Of a stretch of DNA of 64,000 bases, positions 52,778-62,996 are shown in pieces. The position numbers were made by a program, and so were the translations under genes. The stretch spans positions 124,001-188,000 of the forward strand of contig NZ_APMP01000002.1 in assembly GCF_000372645.1 (NCBI RefSeq), given 5' to 3'. The notes beneath the pieces are model-generated. The model saw only the letters and a list, made by a program, of their open reading frames with translations, was not told the DNA's origin and did no database searches. The first letter of the stretch is position 1, and the number at the start of each line of letters is the position of its first letter. This DNA is from Caulobacter vibrioides OR37. Lineage in GTDB: Bacteria; Pseudomonadota; Alphaproteobacteria; Caulobacterales; Caulobacteraceae.

Positions 52778-53830
52778 CTACCGCGCCGGCTGGTCGGCCG
52801 GAACCTTGCCGCCGGCGCGGCGGAAGAGGTCGGCGAGGGCGGGGAACAGGCCCCGCTCCGAGGCGCGATGATAGATCGAATCCGCGGCCAAGGCCTGGGC
52901 CAGCCGGGCGTGGGCCTTGCCCAGGTTGTGATACGGCAGGCGCGGCAGCAGGTGGTGCAGGGCGTGGTAGCGCAGGCCCACCGGCGCCCACAGCGCCGAC
53001 AGCACGTTGGGCGGCGGCACGTTCACCGAGTCGAGAAACTGCTCGTCCAGGGTCATCTTGCCGCCGTCGTTGTCCCAATGGTGGGCCGCGAGGGTGCGCG
53101 CCTGGTTGAGGAAGGTGGCGAGGGCGAAGACGGCAAGACCCGTCAGCACCCCGCGCAGCGGCAGCCAGCCCGCGATCGTGGCGCCGATCACCGTCCAGGA
53201 CCACAGCCAGCAGGCGATATCCTGGATCACCCATTCGCGGCGCCAGCGGTCGACGTCCTCGCGCACGAAGTCCGGATTGATCATCAGCGCCGACAGGCGT
53301 CCGCGCACCATGCGGCGCAGCGACGGAATGACGAACGACAGCGGAACCAGCACCGCCGAGCGCAGGATCACGCCGAGCGGCGCCAGCAGCGCCACGAACA
53401 GAAAGCCGGCCAGCTTGAACGGCGTGAAACGCGACAGCGGCAGGTATTCCGGATCCAGAGCCGTGCCGAAGCGGTCCTTGACGTGGTGGACGTTGTGCAC
53501 CCCCTCGTACATCAGCGACGGCGTCATCAGCGGCACGCCGACCAGCACGTTCCAGCCGAGGCGGAAGCCGGGCGCTTCGTCGTCACGAATGTGGGTCAGC
53601 TCGTGAATGAAGCTGAGCGCGCGATAGAGCGCCAGCACGCCGACCAAGCCCGCCGCCAGGCCGATCGCCAGGTTGGAGGTCGTCGCGGCGACCACGACGC
53701 CGCCCCACATCAAGGCCACCGAAACCAGCATGTCGGCCCAGTAGACGGTCGCGTTCGGCGTCATCAGGTCCTGCGCCAAGCCATAGGCTTGCTTGGTCAG
53801 GCCGACACCATCGCTGGCGGTTTTCGTCAC
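52778..53830 (-). CDS. Membrane fatty acid desaturase
   Basis: Di-iron acyl desaturase, 350 residues with four membrane segments in two pairs. The three histidine boxes are visible: HELTH (about 90), VHNVHH (about 131) and ALHHLLP (about 300), plus NQARTLAAHHWDN. These are the metal ligands of the family. GTG at 53830 is the only reasonable start; the extended frame to 53977 adds an unrelated basic segment. The lipid substrate and position of the double bond cannot be deduced. Confidence 0.88.
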   Translation of the reverse strand: MTKTASDGVGLTKQAYGLAQDLMTPNATVYWADMLVSVALMWGGVVVAATTSNLAIGLAAGLVGVLALYRALSFIHELTHIRDDEAPGFRLGWNVLVGVPLMTPSLMYEGVHNVHHVKDRFGTALDPEYLPLSRFTPFKLAGFLFVALLAPLGVILRSAVLVPLSFVIPSLRRMVRGRLSALMINPDFVREDVDRWRREWVIQDIACWLWSWTVIGATIAGWLPLRGVLTGLAVFALATFLNQARTLAAHHWDNDGGKMTLDEQFLDSVNVPPPNVLSALWAPVGLRYHALHHLLPRLPYHNLGKAHARLAQALAADSIYHRASERGLFPALADLFRRAGGKVPADQPAR

Positions 53831-54119
53831 GTCTTCCTCGCGCCGGACGGAATTGAAGGAGACGAATTGGCGACGACAGGGGCGAAAAGCAACTGTTTGC
53901 GTGGGCTCAGGCGACAATTCCGCGCCCTTACGGACGCAACGCCCCGTCGCCACCCCGGCGGGTTTGCTGTAAATCAAAGCGCCTTGGGCGAACGCCCGTC
54001 AATTAGCCAGGTTTCGCCCCTACGTCGTGGCCGGCCCGAACAGGCTTCGCGTCCCATCGCCGCCCGTGTAGTAAGAAGAGACTTACCCCCTCAGACCTCG
54101 TTCCTCAAGGCTCGCAGAC

Positions 54120-55055
54120 GTGTCCACCTCCGCCATCGAACCTGTCTCGTTCTCCCTCTACGCCAAGGATTTCCCGCGTTTCGCCCAGGCGCTGGGCGCC
54201 TCGTTCGAGCGCTATGGCTTCGCCGTGCTGTCCGACTATGACCTGCCGCAGGACCGCATCGACGCGGCCGTCGACAGCGCCAAGGCGTTCTTCGCCCTGC
54301 CCGAGGACGTCAAGAAGCAGTACGCCGGCGTCAAGGGCGGCGCGCGCGGCTACATCCCGTTCGGCGTCGAGACCGCCAAGGGCGCCGACCACTACGACCT
54401 CAAGGAATTCTGGCACATGGGCCGCGACCTGCCGGCCGGCCACCGCTTCCGCGCCCACATGGCCGACAACGTCTGGCCGGCCGAGATCCCGGCGTTCAAG
54501 CACGATGTCAGCTGGCTCTACAACGGCCTCGACGCCATGGGCGGCAAGGTGCTGGAGGCGATCGCCACCTATCTGAAGCTGGACCGCGACTTCTTCAAGC
54601 CGACCGTCCAGGACGGCAATTCGGTGCTGCGCCTGCTGCACTATCCGCCGATCCCCGCCGACGCGACCGGCGTGCGGGCCGGCGCCCACGGCGACATCAA
54701 CACCATCACCCTGCTGCTGGGCGCCGAGGAAGGCGGCCTGGAGGTCTTGGACCGCGACGGCAAGTGGCTCCCGATCAATCCGCCTCCGGGTTGCCTGGTG
54801 ATCAATATCGGCGACATGCTGGAGCGCCTGACCAACAACGTTCTGCCCTCGACGGTGCACCGCGTGGTGAACCCGCCGCCCGAACGGCGCGGCGTGCCGC
54901 GCTATTCGACGCCGTTCTTCCTGCACTTCGCGTCGGACTACGAGATCAAGACGCTGCCGAACTGCATCACGCCCGACAACCCGGACCGCTATCCGCAATC
55001 GATCACGGCGGACGAATTCCTCCAGCAGCGCCTGCGCGAGATCAAGCTGGCCTGA
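54120..55055 (+). CDS. Isopenicillin-N-synthase-like 2-oxoglutarate/Fe(II) oxygenase
   Basis: 311 residues, non-heme iron dioxygenase. Iron ligands: His and Asp in RAGAHGDINTITLLLG and His in LPSTVHRVVNP; the Arg/Ser pair RYSTPFF would bind the 2-oxoglutarate carboxylate. N-terminal DIOX_N domain (FGFAVL-like YGFAVLSDYDLP). Common in alphaproteobacteria with unknown substrates; it resembles plant-type small-molecule oxygenases. The start is GTG at 54120; no ATG is nearby. Terminated by the hairpin at 55083. Confidence 0.88.
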   Translation: MSTSAIEPVSFSLYAKDFPRFAQALGASFERYGFAVLSDYDLPQDRIDAAVDSAKAFFALPEDVKKQYAGVKGGARGYIPFGVETAKGADHYDLKEFWHMGRDLPAGHRFRAHMADNVWPAEIPAFKHDVSWLYNGLDAMGGKVLEAIATYLKLDRDFFKPTVQDGNSVLRLLHYPPIPADATGVRAGAHGDINTITLLLGAEEGGLEVLDRDGKWLPINPPPGCLVINIGDMLERLTNNVLPSTVHRVVNPPPERRGVPRYSTPFFLHFASDYEIKTLPNCITPDNPDRYPQSITADEFLQQRLREIKLA

Positions 55056-55082
55056 GGCTGGCGACCGAAACGCCGAAAGGCG

Positions 55083-55110
55083 GGCGACGGCTTCGCGGCC
55101 GTCGCCTTTC
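55083..55110 (+). terminator. Terminator of the oxygenase gene
   Basis: Perfect 9-bp stem GGCGACGGC (55083-55091) / GCCGTCGCC (55098-55106) with a 6-base loop, followed by TTTC. It reaches the stop codon of the convergent TadG-like gene. Confidence 0.75.
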
Positions 55111-56780
55111 TACTGCGAAATCCGCAGGTTCTGGATCGAGCCGGCGATGGTGTTGAACACCGCGGTCAGCTGGGCCGAGGCCGTCACGTCGTAATATTTG
55201 TCGCTGGAGCTGGCGCAGGCTTGCAGGCCAGCCTTGGCGTTCGACGAGACCCCGACGCCGATCGTGTAGATGATGACGCCGGCGTTCTTGGCGTTGGTGC
55301 AGGTCTTCGATTCCCGGCTGTCGATCGCGGCCTGACGGTCCGTACCGGACGACGAGGTGGTCAAGGACACATTGTTGCTGTCCCTCAGCCGGCCCTGCCA
55401 GATGTAGCCATAGCCCGTGTAGATCGAGGCGTTTGGATTGTTGTAGACGTCATTGGTGTTGTCGCCGTCGGTCAGCAGCACGATGATCTTCTGGGTCTTG
55501 GGCGTGGCATAGGCCGCGCCATCGCCGAACGGCGCGTTCGGCGACAGGGTGTGCCAGCCCCACATCAGGCCCATGGCGATATTGGTGTTGCCGCCGGCCG
55601 TCATCTGGTCGAGCTTGGCGTTGACCGTATTGACCCCGGACATCGTCGCCAGATTGGTCAGGCGCAACAGACTGGCGACGCTGCAGCCCGCGTTCGGACC
55701 ATAGTCCGTGCCCGTCTTGGCCCCGCTATACACCGAGCTTTTGTTGCTCGCTGAATACTTCGAAGTGACGTTCTGCCTGGTAAACCAGTCCTTGGACGAT
55801 GTCGCCCCGGTGTCCTTCAGCCAGTTGTTCTGGATATCCCCATAGTAGCTGTGCTGGGTGTCGCGATAGTTCGAGGACCAGTACTCAGGAATGACATTGT
55901 CGTCGGGCTCGTCCGGCGCGAAGAACGGCACGAACATCGTGGCGCCCGTCCCGGAGGTCGGCGCGGTGTCCTGCGTATCGTAGGGGTCTGGCCGGCTCTC
56001 GACGCACCCGCCCCAGCTTAGTCCCAGATTGCTCAGCAAGGTGAAGCGGTTCTGCGAGGTCGCGAAGAGGTCGGAGCCGTAGGCGGACGGCTGAGTCCCG
56101 GTGATCCAGGCAGCGTTCTGATAGGTCGAGCCCACGTTCACGGTCATCGAGAATGGGACCACCGAGATCTTCACCGCGTTCGGATCCGACGACCGGGTCG
56201 CGGCCGCGGCCAGGGTCGAGACCAGGGACTTGGAGGCCGATTTCAGAGCATCGATCTTGGCGCCGCCGGAGCCCAGCGGGTCGTTCATCGACCCGGTGTT
56301 GTCGAGCACCAGGGCCACCTCGAGCTTGTTGACCGAGCGCACCACCGTCGACGAGGCGGTGACCGTCGTGTTCGAATTGGTCCAGAGATTGGAGATGATC
56401 GGCGCGATCGACACCGTGGCCGCGCCGATCACCGTATTGTTGGCGCCCGCGACGAAGTTGGAATTGCTGCCGGTGACGCCCAGGTTCAGGTTCGCGACCT
56501 CGGCCAGAAAGGCGGCGTTGCCCACCGTGGTGAGATCGGCGTCCGTCACCGCGGTCGAGCGCGCCGCGATCAGGGTGGCCGCGTCCAGGGCGTCCTGCAG
56601 CTGACGACGCTCCAGACTGGCGCGACCGATATCGACCATGCCCAACACCATGATCGACAGGGGAATGGCCAGAAAGACGAACTGAACCGCGGCCGCGCCG
56701 CGCTCGTCGCGAGCGGCCCCGCCCAGCCAGCGGCGCAATCGGGTCATAAGTCGGGCCAGCCCCGAATTTTGCCCCGTCAT
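55110..56780 (-). CDS. TadG-like protein with von Willebrand domain, copy 1
   Basis: 556 residues. N-terminal TadE/TadG-type segment DERGAAAVQFVFLAIPLSIMVLGMVDIGR (one membrane helix), then LERRQLQDALDAATLIAARS typical of Flp-pilus pseudopilin-like TadG, and a von Willebrand A domain with the metal site DNTGSM at about 165 and LLTDGDNTND near 420. Between them lies a long Ser/Asn/Tyr-rich insertion. Exported and membrane-anchored. Paralogue of the next gene; no other tad genes are in the window. Confidence 0.88.
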   Translation of the reverse strand: MTGQNSGLARLMTRLRRWLGGAARDERGAAAVQFVFLAIPLSIMVLGMVDIGRASLERRQLQDALDAATLIAARSTAVTDADLTTVGNAAFLAEVANLNLGVTGSNSNFVAGANNTVIGAATVSIAPIISNLWTNSNTTVTASSTVVRSVNKLEVALVLDNTGSMNDPLGSGGAKIDALKSASKSLVSTLAAAATRSSDPNAVKISVVPFSMTVNVGSTYQNAAWITGTQPSAYGSDLFATSQNRFTLLSNLGLSWGGCVESRPDPYDTQDTAPTSGTGATMFVPFFAPDEPDDNVIPEYWSSNYRDTQHSYYGDIQNNWLKDTGATSSKDWFTRQNVTSKYSASNKSSVYSGAKTGTDYGPNAGCSVASLLRLTNLATMSGVNTVNAKLDQMTAGGNTNIAMGLMWGWHTLSPNAPFGDGAAYATPKTQKIIVLLTDGDNTNDVYNNPNASIYTGYGYIWQGRLRDSNNVSLTTSSSGTDRQAAIDSRESKTCTNAKNAGVIIYTIGVGVSSNAKAGLQACASSSDKYYDVTASAQLTAVFNTIAGSIQNLRISQ

Positions 56781-56918
56781 GTCAAGCTACTCCCGCGAAA
56801 GGCGGCAAGGCTAGGCAACCAGACCCGAACAATTAGGAAAGCAACATGGTTAAGCGCCCATGAACGGCGGGTGCGTCGACCGCCCGTCCCTACACCTGGC
56901 CTGGCGTCGCCGAGCGGG

Positions 56919-58379
56919 CTACCGCGCGATGTAGAGGCTGCGCAGCGAGTCGCCGATGTTCTGGAACGCCGTCAGCAGCTTGCCCGTGTCCGTCGCGTCG
57001 AAATAGTGCGAACTGTCGGTGGCGCAGGTGCTCAGGATGCTCTTGATGGTGGGGTCCGTGACGTTGAACGCCACCGTGAACACCTCGATGTTCTTGGCCT
57101 TGATGTTGGTGCAGAGCTCGGCCGTATAGGTGTTGGCCTGGACCGCCGGGCTGTCGGGATAGGGCGTGGGCGACACGTCATGCGCGCCGTTGCTGGCCCG
57201 CATCAGCTTGGAATTGGCCCCGTCGGTCATCAGCACCATGGCCTTTCGCGGGTTGCGGTTCTTGCCGCTCGGGTCGTAGGCCGCCGCGTCGGTCAGGGGC
57301 TGGGCCGAGGACAGCATGTTGAAGCCCCAGGCCAGACCGGCCGGAATATAGGTATCGCCCGAGGCCGACAGGGCGTTGATCGCCGACTTGACCGTCGCGG
57401 CGGTGCTGGTCAGCGGCGTGATCGTGGCGCTGCAGGTCAGGTTCAGGAACCCCGGATAGACCCGCGTCGCATCATCGTCCGTGACGTTCTTCGGATAGGG
57501 CGGCGAACCGACGCAGCCGTTGAACTTGTAGTTCGTGGTCGTGGTCTTGTCCTGCGTACAGGTCGTCACGGGCGTGATGGGGGTCGTGACGCAGTTGATC
57601 GAACGACTGCAAGTCGCCGTGTAAGGGACGCCATCGCTATAGCCCGTGCAGCTATAGTATTGGGTCTGGCACGTGGTCTTGGTCGAGACCGTGGTGCACT
57701 GGCCCTTGGTCGTGGAGGTGGTCGAATAGTCGGCTGGGACGCTGACCCAGCTCTGATAGCGGCTGGCGACGCCGACATTGACGTACTGAGCGAACGGCAC
57801 CACGCCGATCTTGACGTTGGCGGTCCCCCCGGAGGTCAACTTGTCCACCAACGATGAGGCCGCGGTCTTGAGGGTGGCGAGCTTGGTGCCCGCCATCGAC
57901 CCGGTGGTGTCCAGCACCATGACCAACTCGACCGGCGCCCCCTGAGCCCGCATCACCGTCGTCCTGGCCGTGACGGGAATGTCGGCACCGGACCACAGGT
58001 TGGAGATGATCGGCTTCAGAGTCGCCGTCGCCGTGCCGACCACCTGATTGTTGGCTCCCATGGTGAAGGTCACGTTGCTGGCGGTCAGACCAAGGTTCAG
58101 GCCCGCCACCTCGGACAGGAAGGCCGGGTCGCCGACCGCTTCGAGGTCGGCGGTGGTGGTCACCGTCGAGCGGGCCGCCAGCAGCGTCGCGGCGTCCAGG
58201 GCGTCCTGCATCTGCCGGCGCTGAAGGCTCAGGCGGCCGATATCCACCAGGCCGAAGATCAGGATGGCCAGCGGAATGGCCAGGAACGCGACCTGCACGG
58301 CGACGGCCCCGCGGCGGTCGTGCCACAGGCCTGCGATCAGGACGCCGAGGCGGCGTAGATGCGAACGGGCGATCGACAT
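56919..58379 (-). CDS. TadG-like protein with von Willebrand domain, copy 2
   Basis: 486 residues. Same layout as copy 1: HDRRGAVAVQVAFLAIPLAILIFGLVDIGR helix, LQRRQMQDALDAATLLAARS, metal-site DTTGSM near 165 and LMTDGANSK near 400. The central insertion has about ten cysteines (for example TTVSTKTTCQTQYYSC and TTCTQDKTTT), absent in copy 1, which suggests disulfides in the periplasm. Start ATG 58379 chosen; ATG 58415 is possible. The pair arose by tandem duplication; gap 138 bp. Confidence 0.87.
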   Translation of the reverse strand: MSIARSHLRRLGVLIAGLWHDRRGAVAVQVAFLAIPLAILIFGLVDIGRLSLQRRQMQDALDAATLLAARSTVTTTADLEAVGDPAFLSEVAGLNLGLTASNVTFTMGANNQVVGTATATLKPIISNLWSGADIPVTARTTVMRAQGAPVELVMVLDTTGSMAGTKLATLKTAASSLVDKLTSGGTANVKIGVVPFAQYVNVGVASRYQSWVSVPADYSTTSTTKGQCTTVSTKTTCQTQYYSCTGYSDGVPYTATCSRSINCVTTPITPVTTCTQDKTTTTNYKFNGCVGSPPYPKNVTDDDATRVYPGFLNLTCSATITPLTSTAATVKSAINALSASGDTYIPAGLAWGFNMLSSAQPLTDAAAYDPSGKNRNPRKAMVLMTDGANSKLMRASNGAHDVSPTPYPDSPAVQANTYTAELCTNIKAKNIEVFTVAFNVTDPTIKSILSTCATDSSHYFDATDTGKLLTAFQNIGDSLRSLYIAR

Positions 58380-58505
58380 TCTCAACACCAAGGCGTGACC
58401 TTTCGTCGCAATCATGCCTGGCGAGAGTGAATAACCTGGAAATGGCCCCCGGAGACGCGTGGTAAGGCTTCGACTCCCGATCCGGGTGCGGCTAAACCCC
58501 GACCC

Positions 58506-59243
58506 ATGCCGTTCACCGCCACCGTCCTGACCATGTTCCCCGAGGCCTTCCCCGGCCCGCTCGGCGTCTCGATGATCGGGACCGCGTGGAAGGAGCAGGA
58601 CCTGTGGCGCCTGGAAACGCTGGACATTCGGGCCTTTTCCAAGGATAAGCGCGGCTTCCTCGACGACACCCCCGCGGGTGGCGGCGCGGGAGCCGTGCTC
58701 AAGGCGGACGTTATCGCCTCCGCGCTGGACAGCGTGGAGCGCGATGGACGGCCGCTTTTGTACATGAGCGCCCGGGGCAGGCCCCTGACCCAGGCGCGCG
58801 TTCGGGAGTGGTCCAAGGCGCCCGGTATCGTGGTGCTGTGCGGTCGCTTCGAAGGGGTGGATCAGCGGGTGCTCGACGCCCGGGGGTTCGAGGAGGTCTC
58901 GGTCGGAGACGCCGTGCTCGCCGGTGGCGAAGCGGCGGCGATGGTCGTGATCGAGGCGTGCGTTCGACTGGCCCCGGGGGTTCTGGGGAATATCGAGAGC
59001 ACGCTGGAAGAAAGCTTCGAGGACGGTCTCCTCGAACATCCGCAGTACACCAGGCCGCGGACGTTCGAAGGGCTCGACATCCCCGAGGTGCTGCTGTCGG
59101 GCGATCACAAGAAGATCGACCAATGGCGCAAGCTTATGCGTGAAGAGACGACCCGCGAGCGGCGCCCGGATCTCTGGGAGGCCCACCTCGCCAATCAACA
59201 GGCAAAAGGCGACCCGAAAACGGGTAAGCCCAAGGAGACATGA
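58506..59243 (+). CDS. trmD: tRNA (guanine-N1)-methyltransferase
   Basis: Methylates G37 of tRNAs with SAM, 245 residues, SPOUT knot fold. Motifs: [67 protein letters not shown] and [12 protein letters not shown]. The C-terminal tail is extended and basic. The ATG at 58506 is the family start. It overlaps a non-used ATG of rplS by 4 bases. rpsP and rimM, often upstream of trmD, are not here. Confidence 0.96.
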   Translation: MPFTATVLTMFPEAFPGPLGVSMIGTAWKEQDLWRLETLDIRAFSKDKRGFLDDTPAGGGAGAVLKADVIASALDSVERDGRPLLYMSARGRPLTQARVREWSKAPGIVVLCGRFEGVDQRVLDARGFEEVSVGDAVLAGGEAAAMVVIEACVRLAPGVLGNIESTLEESFEDGLLEHPQYTRPRTFEGLDIPEVLLSGDHKKIDQWRKLMREETTRERRPDLWEAHLANQQAKGDPKTGKPKET

Positions 59244-59245
59244 TC

Positions 59246-59641
59246 ATGGCGATCAACATCATCGCTCAGCTCGAGCAAGAAGAATCGGCCCGTCTGCTGG
59301 CCGCCCGCGCGATCCCGGACTTCCGTCCCGGCGACACCCTGCGCGTCAACGTGAAGATCAAGGAAGGCGAGCGCGAGCGCGTTCAGGCCTACGAAGGCGT
59401 CTGCATCGCCCGTCAAGGCGCCGGCGTCCACGAGAGCTTCACGGTCCGTAAGATCTCGTTCGGCGAAGGCGTGGAGCGTCTGTTCCCGCTGCTGTCGCCG
59501 AGCATCGAAAGCATCGAAGTCAAGCGTCGCGGCGTCGTCCGTCGCGCCAAGCTGTACTACCTGCGCGACCGTCGCGGTAAGTCGGCCCGTATCGCCGAGC
59601 GCGCTGGCGGCCCGAAGGCCTCGGCTTCGTCGGAAGACTAA
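59246..59641 (+). CDS. rplS: 50S ribosomal protein L19
   Basis: 131 residues, slightly long because of a C-terminal extension ([11 protein letters not shown]). Signature [35 protein letters not shown] and [18 protein letters not shown]. The start is ATG 59246, 8 bases after AAGGAG (59232-59237); the ATG at 59240 is only 2 bases from that site and is rejected. Translationally linked to trmD. Confidence 0.97.
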   Translation: MAINIIAQLEQEESARLLAARAIPDFRPGDTLRVNVKIKEGERERVQAYEGVCIARQGAGVHESFTVRKISFGEGVERLFPLLSPSIESIEVKRRGVVRRAKLYYLRDRRGKSARIAERAGGPKASASSED

Positions 59642-59664
59642 GTCTCCGATACTCGGAATGAACG

Positions 59665-59697
59665 AGGCCCCGGCGGAAACGCCGGGGCCTTTTTCTT
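59665..59697 (+). terminator. Intrinsic terminator of trmD-rplS
   Basis: Perfect 11-bp stem AGGCCCCGGCG / CGCCGGGGCCT with GAAA tetraloop followed by TTTTTCTTT, 24 bp after the rplS stop. Confidence 0.95.
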
Positions 59698-59779
59698 TGC
59701 CGATTGGCGCGAAGGCGTGGGTGGAGCCGATCGACCGTCAGGCGCGGACCTGAACGCCAAGCTTCGTGCGATCGCACCT

Positions 59780-59955
59780 ATCTTGACAAATCGTCGTTCC
59801 GTGACAAGCTCACATCACCCCCGACACCGTCGGGCTTCCAGACCGTCTTCTTTCTAGCGGACGGCCCTCTTCGGGAAGGCGACATCGGCCCCCGAAGGCT
59901 AAAAATGATGCTAGGGCGCGCCGACATGTCGAAAGACCGGCGCGCCCTTTGTCTA
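59780..59955 (+). ncRNA. Candidate small RNA ending in a terminator
   Basis: In the 381-bp gap after rplS, a TTGACA box at 59783-59788 (no good -10 was found) precedes a stretch able to form CTTCGGG/CCCGAAG, ending in a strong hairpin with arms AGGGCGCGCCG and CGGCGCGCCC followed by TTTGTCT (about 59912-59955). This is 70 bp before the next gene's start, so it could also be a leader with attenuation. No known RNA family recognised. Low confidence. Confidence 0.3.
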
Positions 59956-60022
59956 TCTTCAAAATCAGAGGCAACCTCGTCCGGCGGCTCCGCGGATGCG
60001 CCGCTGTTCGGAGAACAATCTT

Positions 60023-60676
60023 ATGAGCTCGTCCTTGGAGACTCGCCTCGCGGCCTGCGAGCGCGCCAATAGCCGCCTTCGTAGGATCGTCTTGGCCCAG
60101 TTTCTGGTCTGGCCGGTGGGGGCTCTTGTTCTGGCTGGCGTGGCGCTCGCCGATCGCTCGCCCGCGCCGGTGGCGTCCATCAAGGCGCGTGAAATCGCCA
60201 TCGTCGACGGCAAAGGCGTGGTGCGAGCGCGCCTAAGCGGCGACTTGCCGGACGGCGTCATGGCGAACGGCCACGTGGCAAAGCGGGGCAGCAAGGCGGC
60301 CGGCCTGATACTTTACGACGAGCAGGGCATTGAACGCGGAGGCTACGTAACCCAAGACACCGGCAGCAACGTCATGCTGACCCTCGACTCCAAGTACCGA
60401 CAGGCGGCTCTGTTCGTCGCGGGCCCAGACCAAGAACAAGCTAGCGCGCTAAGGCTGTGGTCAACCGCCAGCGGGATCGAGTTGCGATCGGACGACATGG
60501 GATCGCGCATGAGCGTCAATGACCGTTCAGGCGTAATACTCCAGCAGCCAGTCATCTCCACCATTTCGGCGGAGGCCTGCGGCGAGTACCGGGCGCTGGC
60601 CGTCCAATACCCCAAGGAACGCATCTGCCAGTCGCGCTTCACCGAAGCCGCCTGCACCGCCTGCCTGACGCATTGA
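60023..60676 (+). CDS. Single-span membrane protein of unknown function
   Basis: 217 residues. A short cytoplasmic N-terminus ([21 protein letters not shown]), one membrane helix ([22 protein letters not shown]) and an extracytoplasmic beta-rich domain with repeated strands ([50 protein letters not shown]). Four Cys near the C-terminus. Composition is a little lower in GC than neighbours. ATG at 60023 with GGAG 9 bases before. Not recognised. Confidence 0.7.
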   Translation: MSSSLETRLAACERANSRLRRIVLAQFLVWPVGALVLAGVALADRSPAPVASIKAREIAIVDGKGVVRARLSGDLPDGVMANGHVAKRGSKAAGLILYDEQGIERGGYVTQDTGSNVMLTLDSKYRQAALFVAGPDQEQASALRLWSTASGIELRSDDMGSRMSVNDRSGVILQQPVISTISAEACGEYRALAVQYPKERICQSRFTEAACTACLTH

Positions 60677-60799
60677 GGCAAGAAACATGCGCTACCCTGA
60701 CCTTCTCTACCGCTATAGAGGCACGAACGACCGCTAGACCGCGATCGACAAAGCATTTTCAGCGCTTCCTCGCTTTACGCGCCCCGTCGGAAAGCCTAG

Positions 60800-62257
60800 A
60801 TGCGACGCGCCATGACCCGCACAGCCAAAACCCTTTACGACAAGATCTGGGACGCCCACGTCGTCAACGAAACCGACGGCGAGGCGATCCTCTATATCGA
60901 CCTGCACCTGATCCACGAGGTGACCACGCCGCAGGCCTTCGCCGGCCTTCGCGCGGCCGGCCGCAAGGTGCGTCGTCCCGACCGCACGCTGGCCGTGGCG
61001 GACCACAATATCCCGACCGAGGGCCAGGCCCTGGGCGTGGACGCCGTGAAGGACGAGGAGGCGCGCCTCCAGCTCAAGACGCTGGCCCGCAACGTGGCGG
61101 ACAACGGCATCGAATTCTTCCCGATGGGCGACATCCGCAACGGCATCGTCCATGTGGTCGGCCCCGAGCAGGGCCGCACCCAGCCGGGCATGACCATCGT
61201 CTGCGGCGACAGCCACACCTCGACCCACGGCGCCTTCGGAGCCCTGGCCCACGGCATCGGCACGTCCGAGGTCGAGCACGTGCTGGCCACCCAGACCCTG
61301 CGCCAGAAGAAGGCCAAGAACATGCTGGTCCGCGTCGACGGCCAGCTGGCCCCCGGCGTCACCGGCAAGGACATCGCTCTCGCCGTCATCGGCGAGATCG
61401 GCACCGCCGGCGGCACCGGCTATGTCATCGAGTTCGCCGGCGAGGCCGTGCGGAGCCTGTCCATGGAGGGCCGGATGACCCTCTGCAACTTGACCATCGA
61501 GGGCGGCGCCAAGGCCGGCCTGATCGCGCCGGACGAGAAGACCTTCGCCTACATCCAGGGCAAGCCCTCGTCTCCCAAGGGGGCGGCCTGGGACATGGCC
61601 CTGTCGCACTGGAAGACCTTCTTCACCGACGAAGACGCCGTCTTCGACCGCACCGTCGTGATCGACGGCGCGGCCCTGGTTCCGATGGTCACCTGGGGCA
61701 CTTCCCCCGAGGACGTCATCCCGGTCACCGGCAATGTCCCCGATCCGGAAAGCTTCGCGACGCCCGACAAGCGCGCCGCCGCTCACCGCGCTCTGGACTA
61801 TATGGGCCTGACCGCCGGGCAGCCGATCTCAGAAGCCAAGATCGACCGCGTCTTCATCGGCTCGTGCACCAACAGCCGCATCGAGGACATGCGGGCCGCC
61901 GCCGCCGTGGTTCAGGAAGCCTTCCTGCACGGCCGCCTGGTCGCGCCGCACGTCAAGGCGATGGTCGTGCCGGGCTCGGGCCTCGTGAAGGAACAGGCCG
62001 AGGCGGAAGGACTGGACGCCATCTTCAAGGCGGCCGGCTTCGACTGGCGCGAGCCTGGCTGCTCGATGTGCCTGGCCATGAACCCCGACAAGCTGGCCCC
62101 GGGCGAGCGCTGCGCCTCGACCAGCAACCGCAATTTCGAAGGCCGCCAGGGCCGCGCCGGCCGCACGCACCTGGTCTCGCCAGCCATGGCGGCGGCGGCG
62201 GCGATCGCCGGCCACCTGACCGACGTGCGGACCTTCCTGCAGGAGAGCGCCCAATGA
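60800..62257 (+). CDS. leuC: 3-isopropylmalate dehydratase large subunit
   Basis: Aconitase-family [4Fe-4S] enzyme of leucine synthesis, 485 residues from the first ATG. Motifs: [69 protein letters not shown] and [32 protein letters not shown]; the cluster cysteines are in GSCTNSR and PGCSMC. An ATG at 60812 would match the family start better but has no ribosome site. Overlaps leuD by ATGA. A 16-codon frame upstream (60691) has only two Leu and is not a convincing leader. Confidence 0.96.
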   Translation: MRRAMTRTAKTLYDKIWDAHVVNETDGEAILYIDLHLIHEVTTPQAFAGLRAAGRKVRRPDRTLAVADHNIPTEGQALGVDAVKDEEARLQLKTLARNVADNGIEFFPMGDIRNGIVHVVGPEQGRTQPGMTIVCGDSHTSTHGAFGALAHGIGTSEVEHVLATQTLRQKKAKNMLVRVDGQLAPGVTGKDIALAVIGEIGTAGGTGYVIEFAGEAVRSLSMEGRMTLCNLTIEGGAKAGLIAPDEKTFAYIQGKPSSPKGAAWDMALSHWKTFFTDEDAVFDRTVVIDGAALVPMVTWGTSPEDVIPVTGNVPDPESFATPDKRAAAHRALDYMGLTAGQPISEAKIDRVFIGSCTNSRIEDMRAAAAVVQEAFLHGRLVAPHVKAMVVPGSGLVKEQAEAEGLDAIFKAAGFDWREPGCSMCLAMNPDKLAPGERCASTSNRNFEGRQGRAGRTHLVSPAMAAAAAIAGHLTDVRTFLQESAQ

Positions 62258-62862
62258 AGGCCTTCACCCGCCTCGACGGCCGCGCGGCTCCGCTGGAGCT
62301 CGCCAATATCGACACCGACCAGATCATCCCCAAGCAGTTCCTCAAGACCGTGGAACGCGAGGGCCTGGCCAAGGGTCTGTTCTACGACTTCCGGTTCGAT
62401 GGCGACGGCAATGAAATCAGCGACTTCGTGCTGAACAAGCCGGAGTACAAAGGCGCTTCCGTGCTGATCGCCGGCGACAATTTCGGCTGCGGCAGCTCGC
62501 GCGAGCACGCGCCCTGGGCGCTGATGGACTTTGGGATCATGTGCGTGATCTCGACCAGCTTCGCCGACATCTTCTTCAACAACTGCTTCAACAACGGCCT
62601 GCTGCCGGTGATCGTGAAGCCGGAGGAGCTGGCGGCCCTGATGGACGAGGCCAAGGGCGGCAACCACATGGTCAGCGTCGACCTCGAGGCCCAGACCGTG
62701 GTCTCGCCGTCGGGCAAAACCTTCGCCTTCCAGATCGATCCGGTCCGCAAGGAGAAGATGCTCAAGGGCCTCGACGCCATCGGCGAGACCCTGCAGCACG
62801 GCGGCGACATCGACGTCTTCGAGAGCAAGCGCGCGATCAGCCAGCCCTGGCTGGAAGTTTGA
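62254..62862 (+). CDS. leuD: 3-isopropylmalate dehydratase small subunit
   Basis: Partner of LeuC, 202 residues. Signatures: [44 protein letters not shown] and [18 protein letters not shown]. The ATG at 62254 overlaps the leuC stop, so the two subunits are made in step. Confidence 0.97.
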   Translation: MKAFTRLDGRAAPLELANIDTDQIIPKQFLKTVEREGLAKGLFYDFRFDGDGNEISDFVLNKPEYKGASVLIAGDNFGCGSSREHAPWALMDFGIMCVISTSFADIFFNNCFNNGLLPVIVKPEELAALMDEAKGGNHMVSVDLEAQTVVSPSGKTFAFQIDPVRKEKMLKGLDAIGETLQHGGDIDVFESKRAISQPWLEV

Positions 62863-62871
62863 TGTCCTCTT

Positions 62872-62986
62872 CCCTCCCCTCGATGGGGAGGGGCAGGGGT
62901 GGGGTGGCGCGGCGGTTCGGCCGCGCTAGACCCCGACAGGCTGTCACCCCCATCCCGACCCTTCCCCCATCAAAAGGGGAAGGGGG
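62872..62986. repeat. Palindromic intergenic repeat between leuD and the ABM gene
   Basis: Hairpins CCCTCCCC/GGGGAGGG (62872-62892), GCGCGGC/GCCGCGC near 62910-62930 and TTCCCC/GGGGAA near 62962-62982. A C/G-rich composite of the same general kind as at 30505, though not the same core. It ends just before the next start. Confidence 0.65.
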
Positions 62987-62996
62987 AGACCGCTAG

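Noticed and set aside
60691-60741. Possible leu leader peptide before leuC (about 16 codons)
   Set aside because: Only two Leu codons and no competing hairpins; unlike the his leader.
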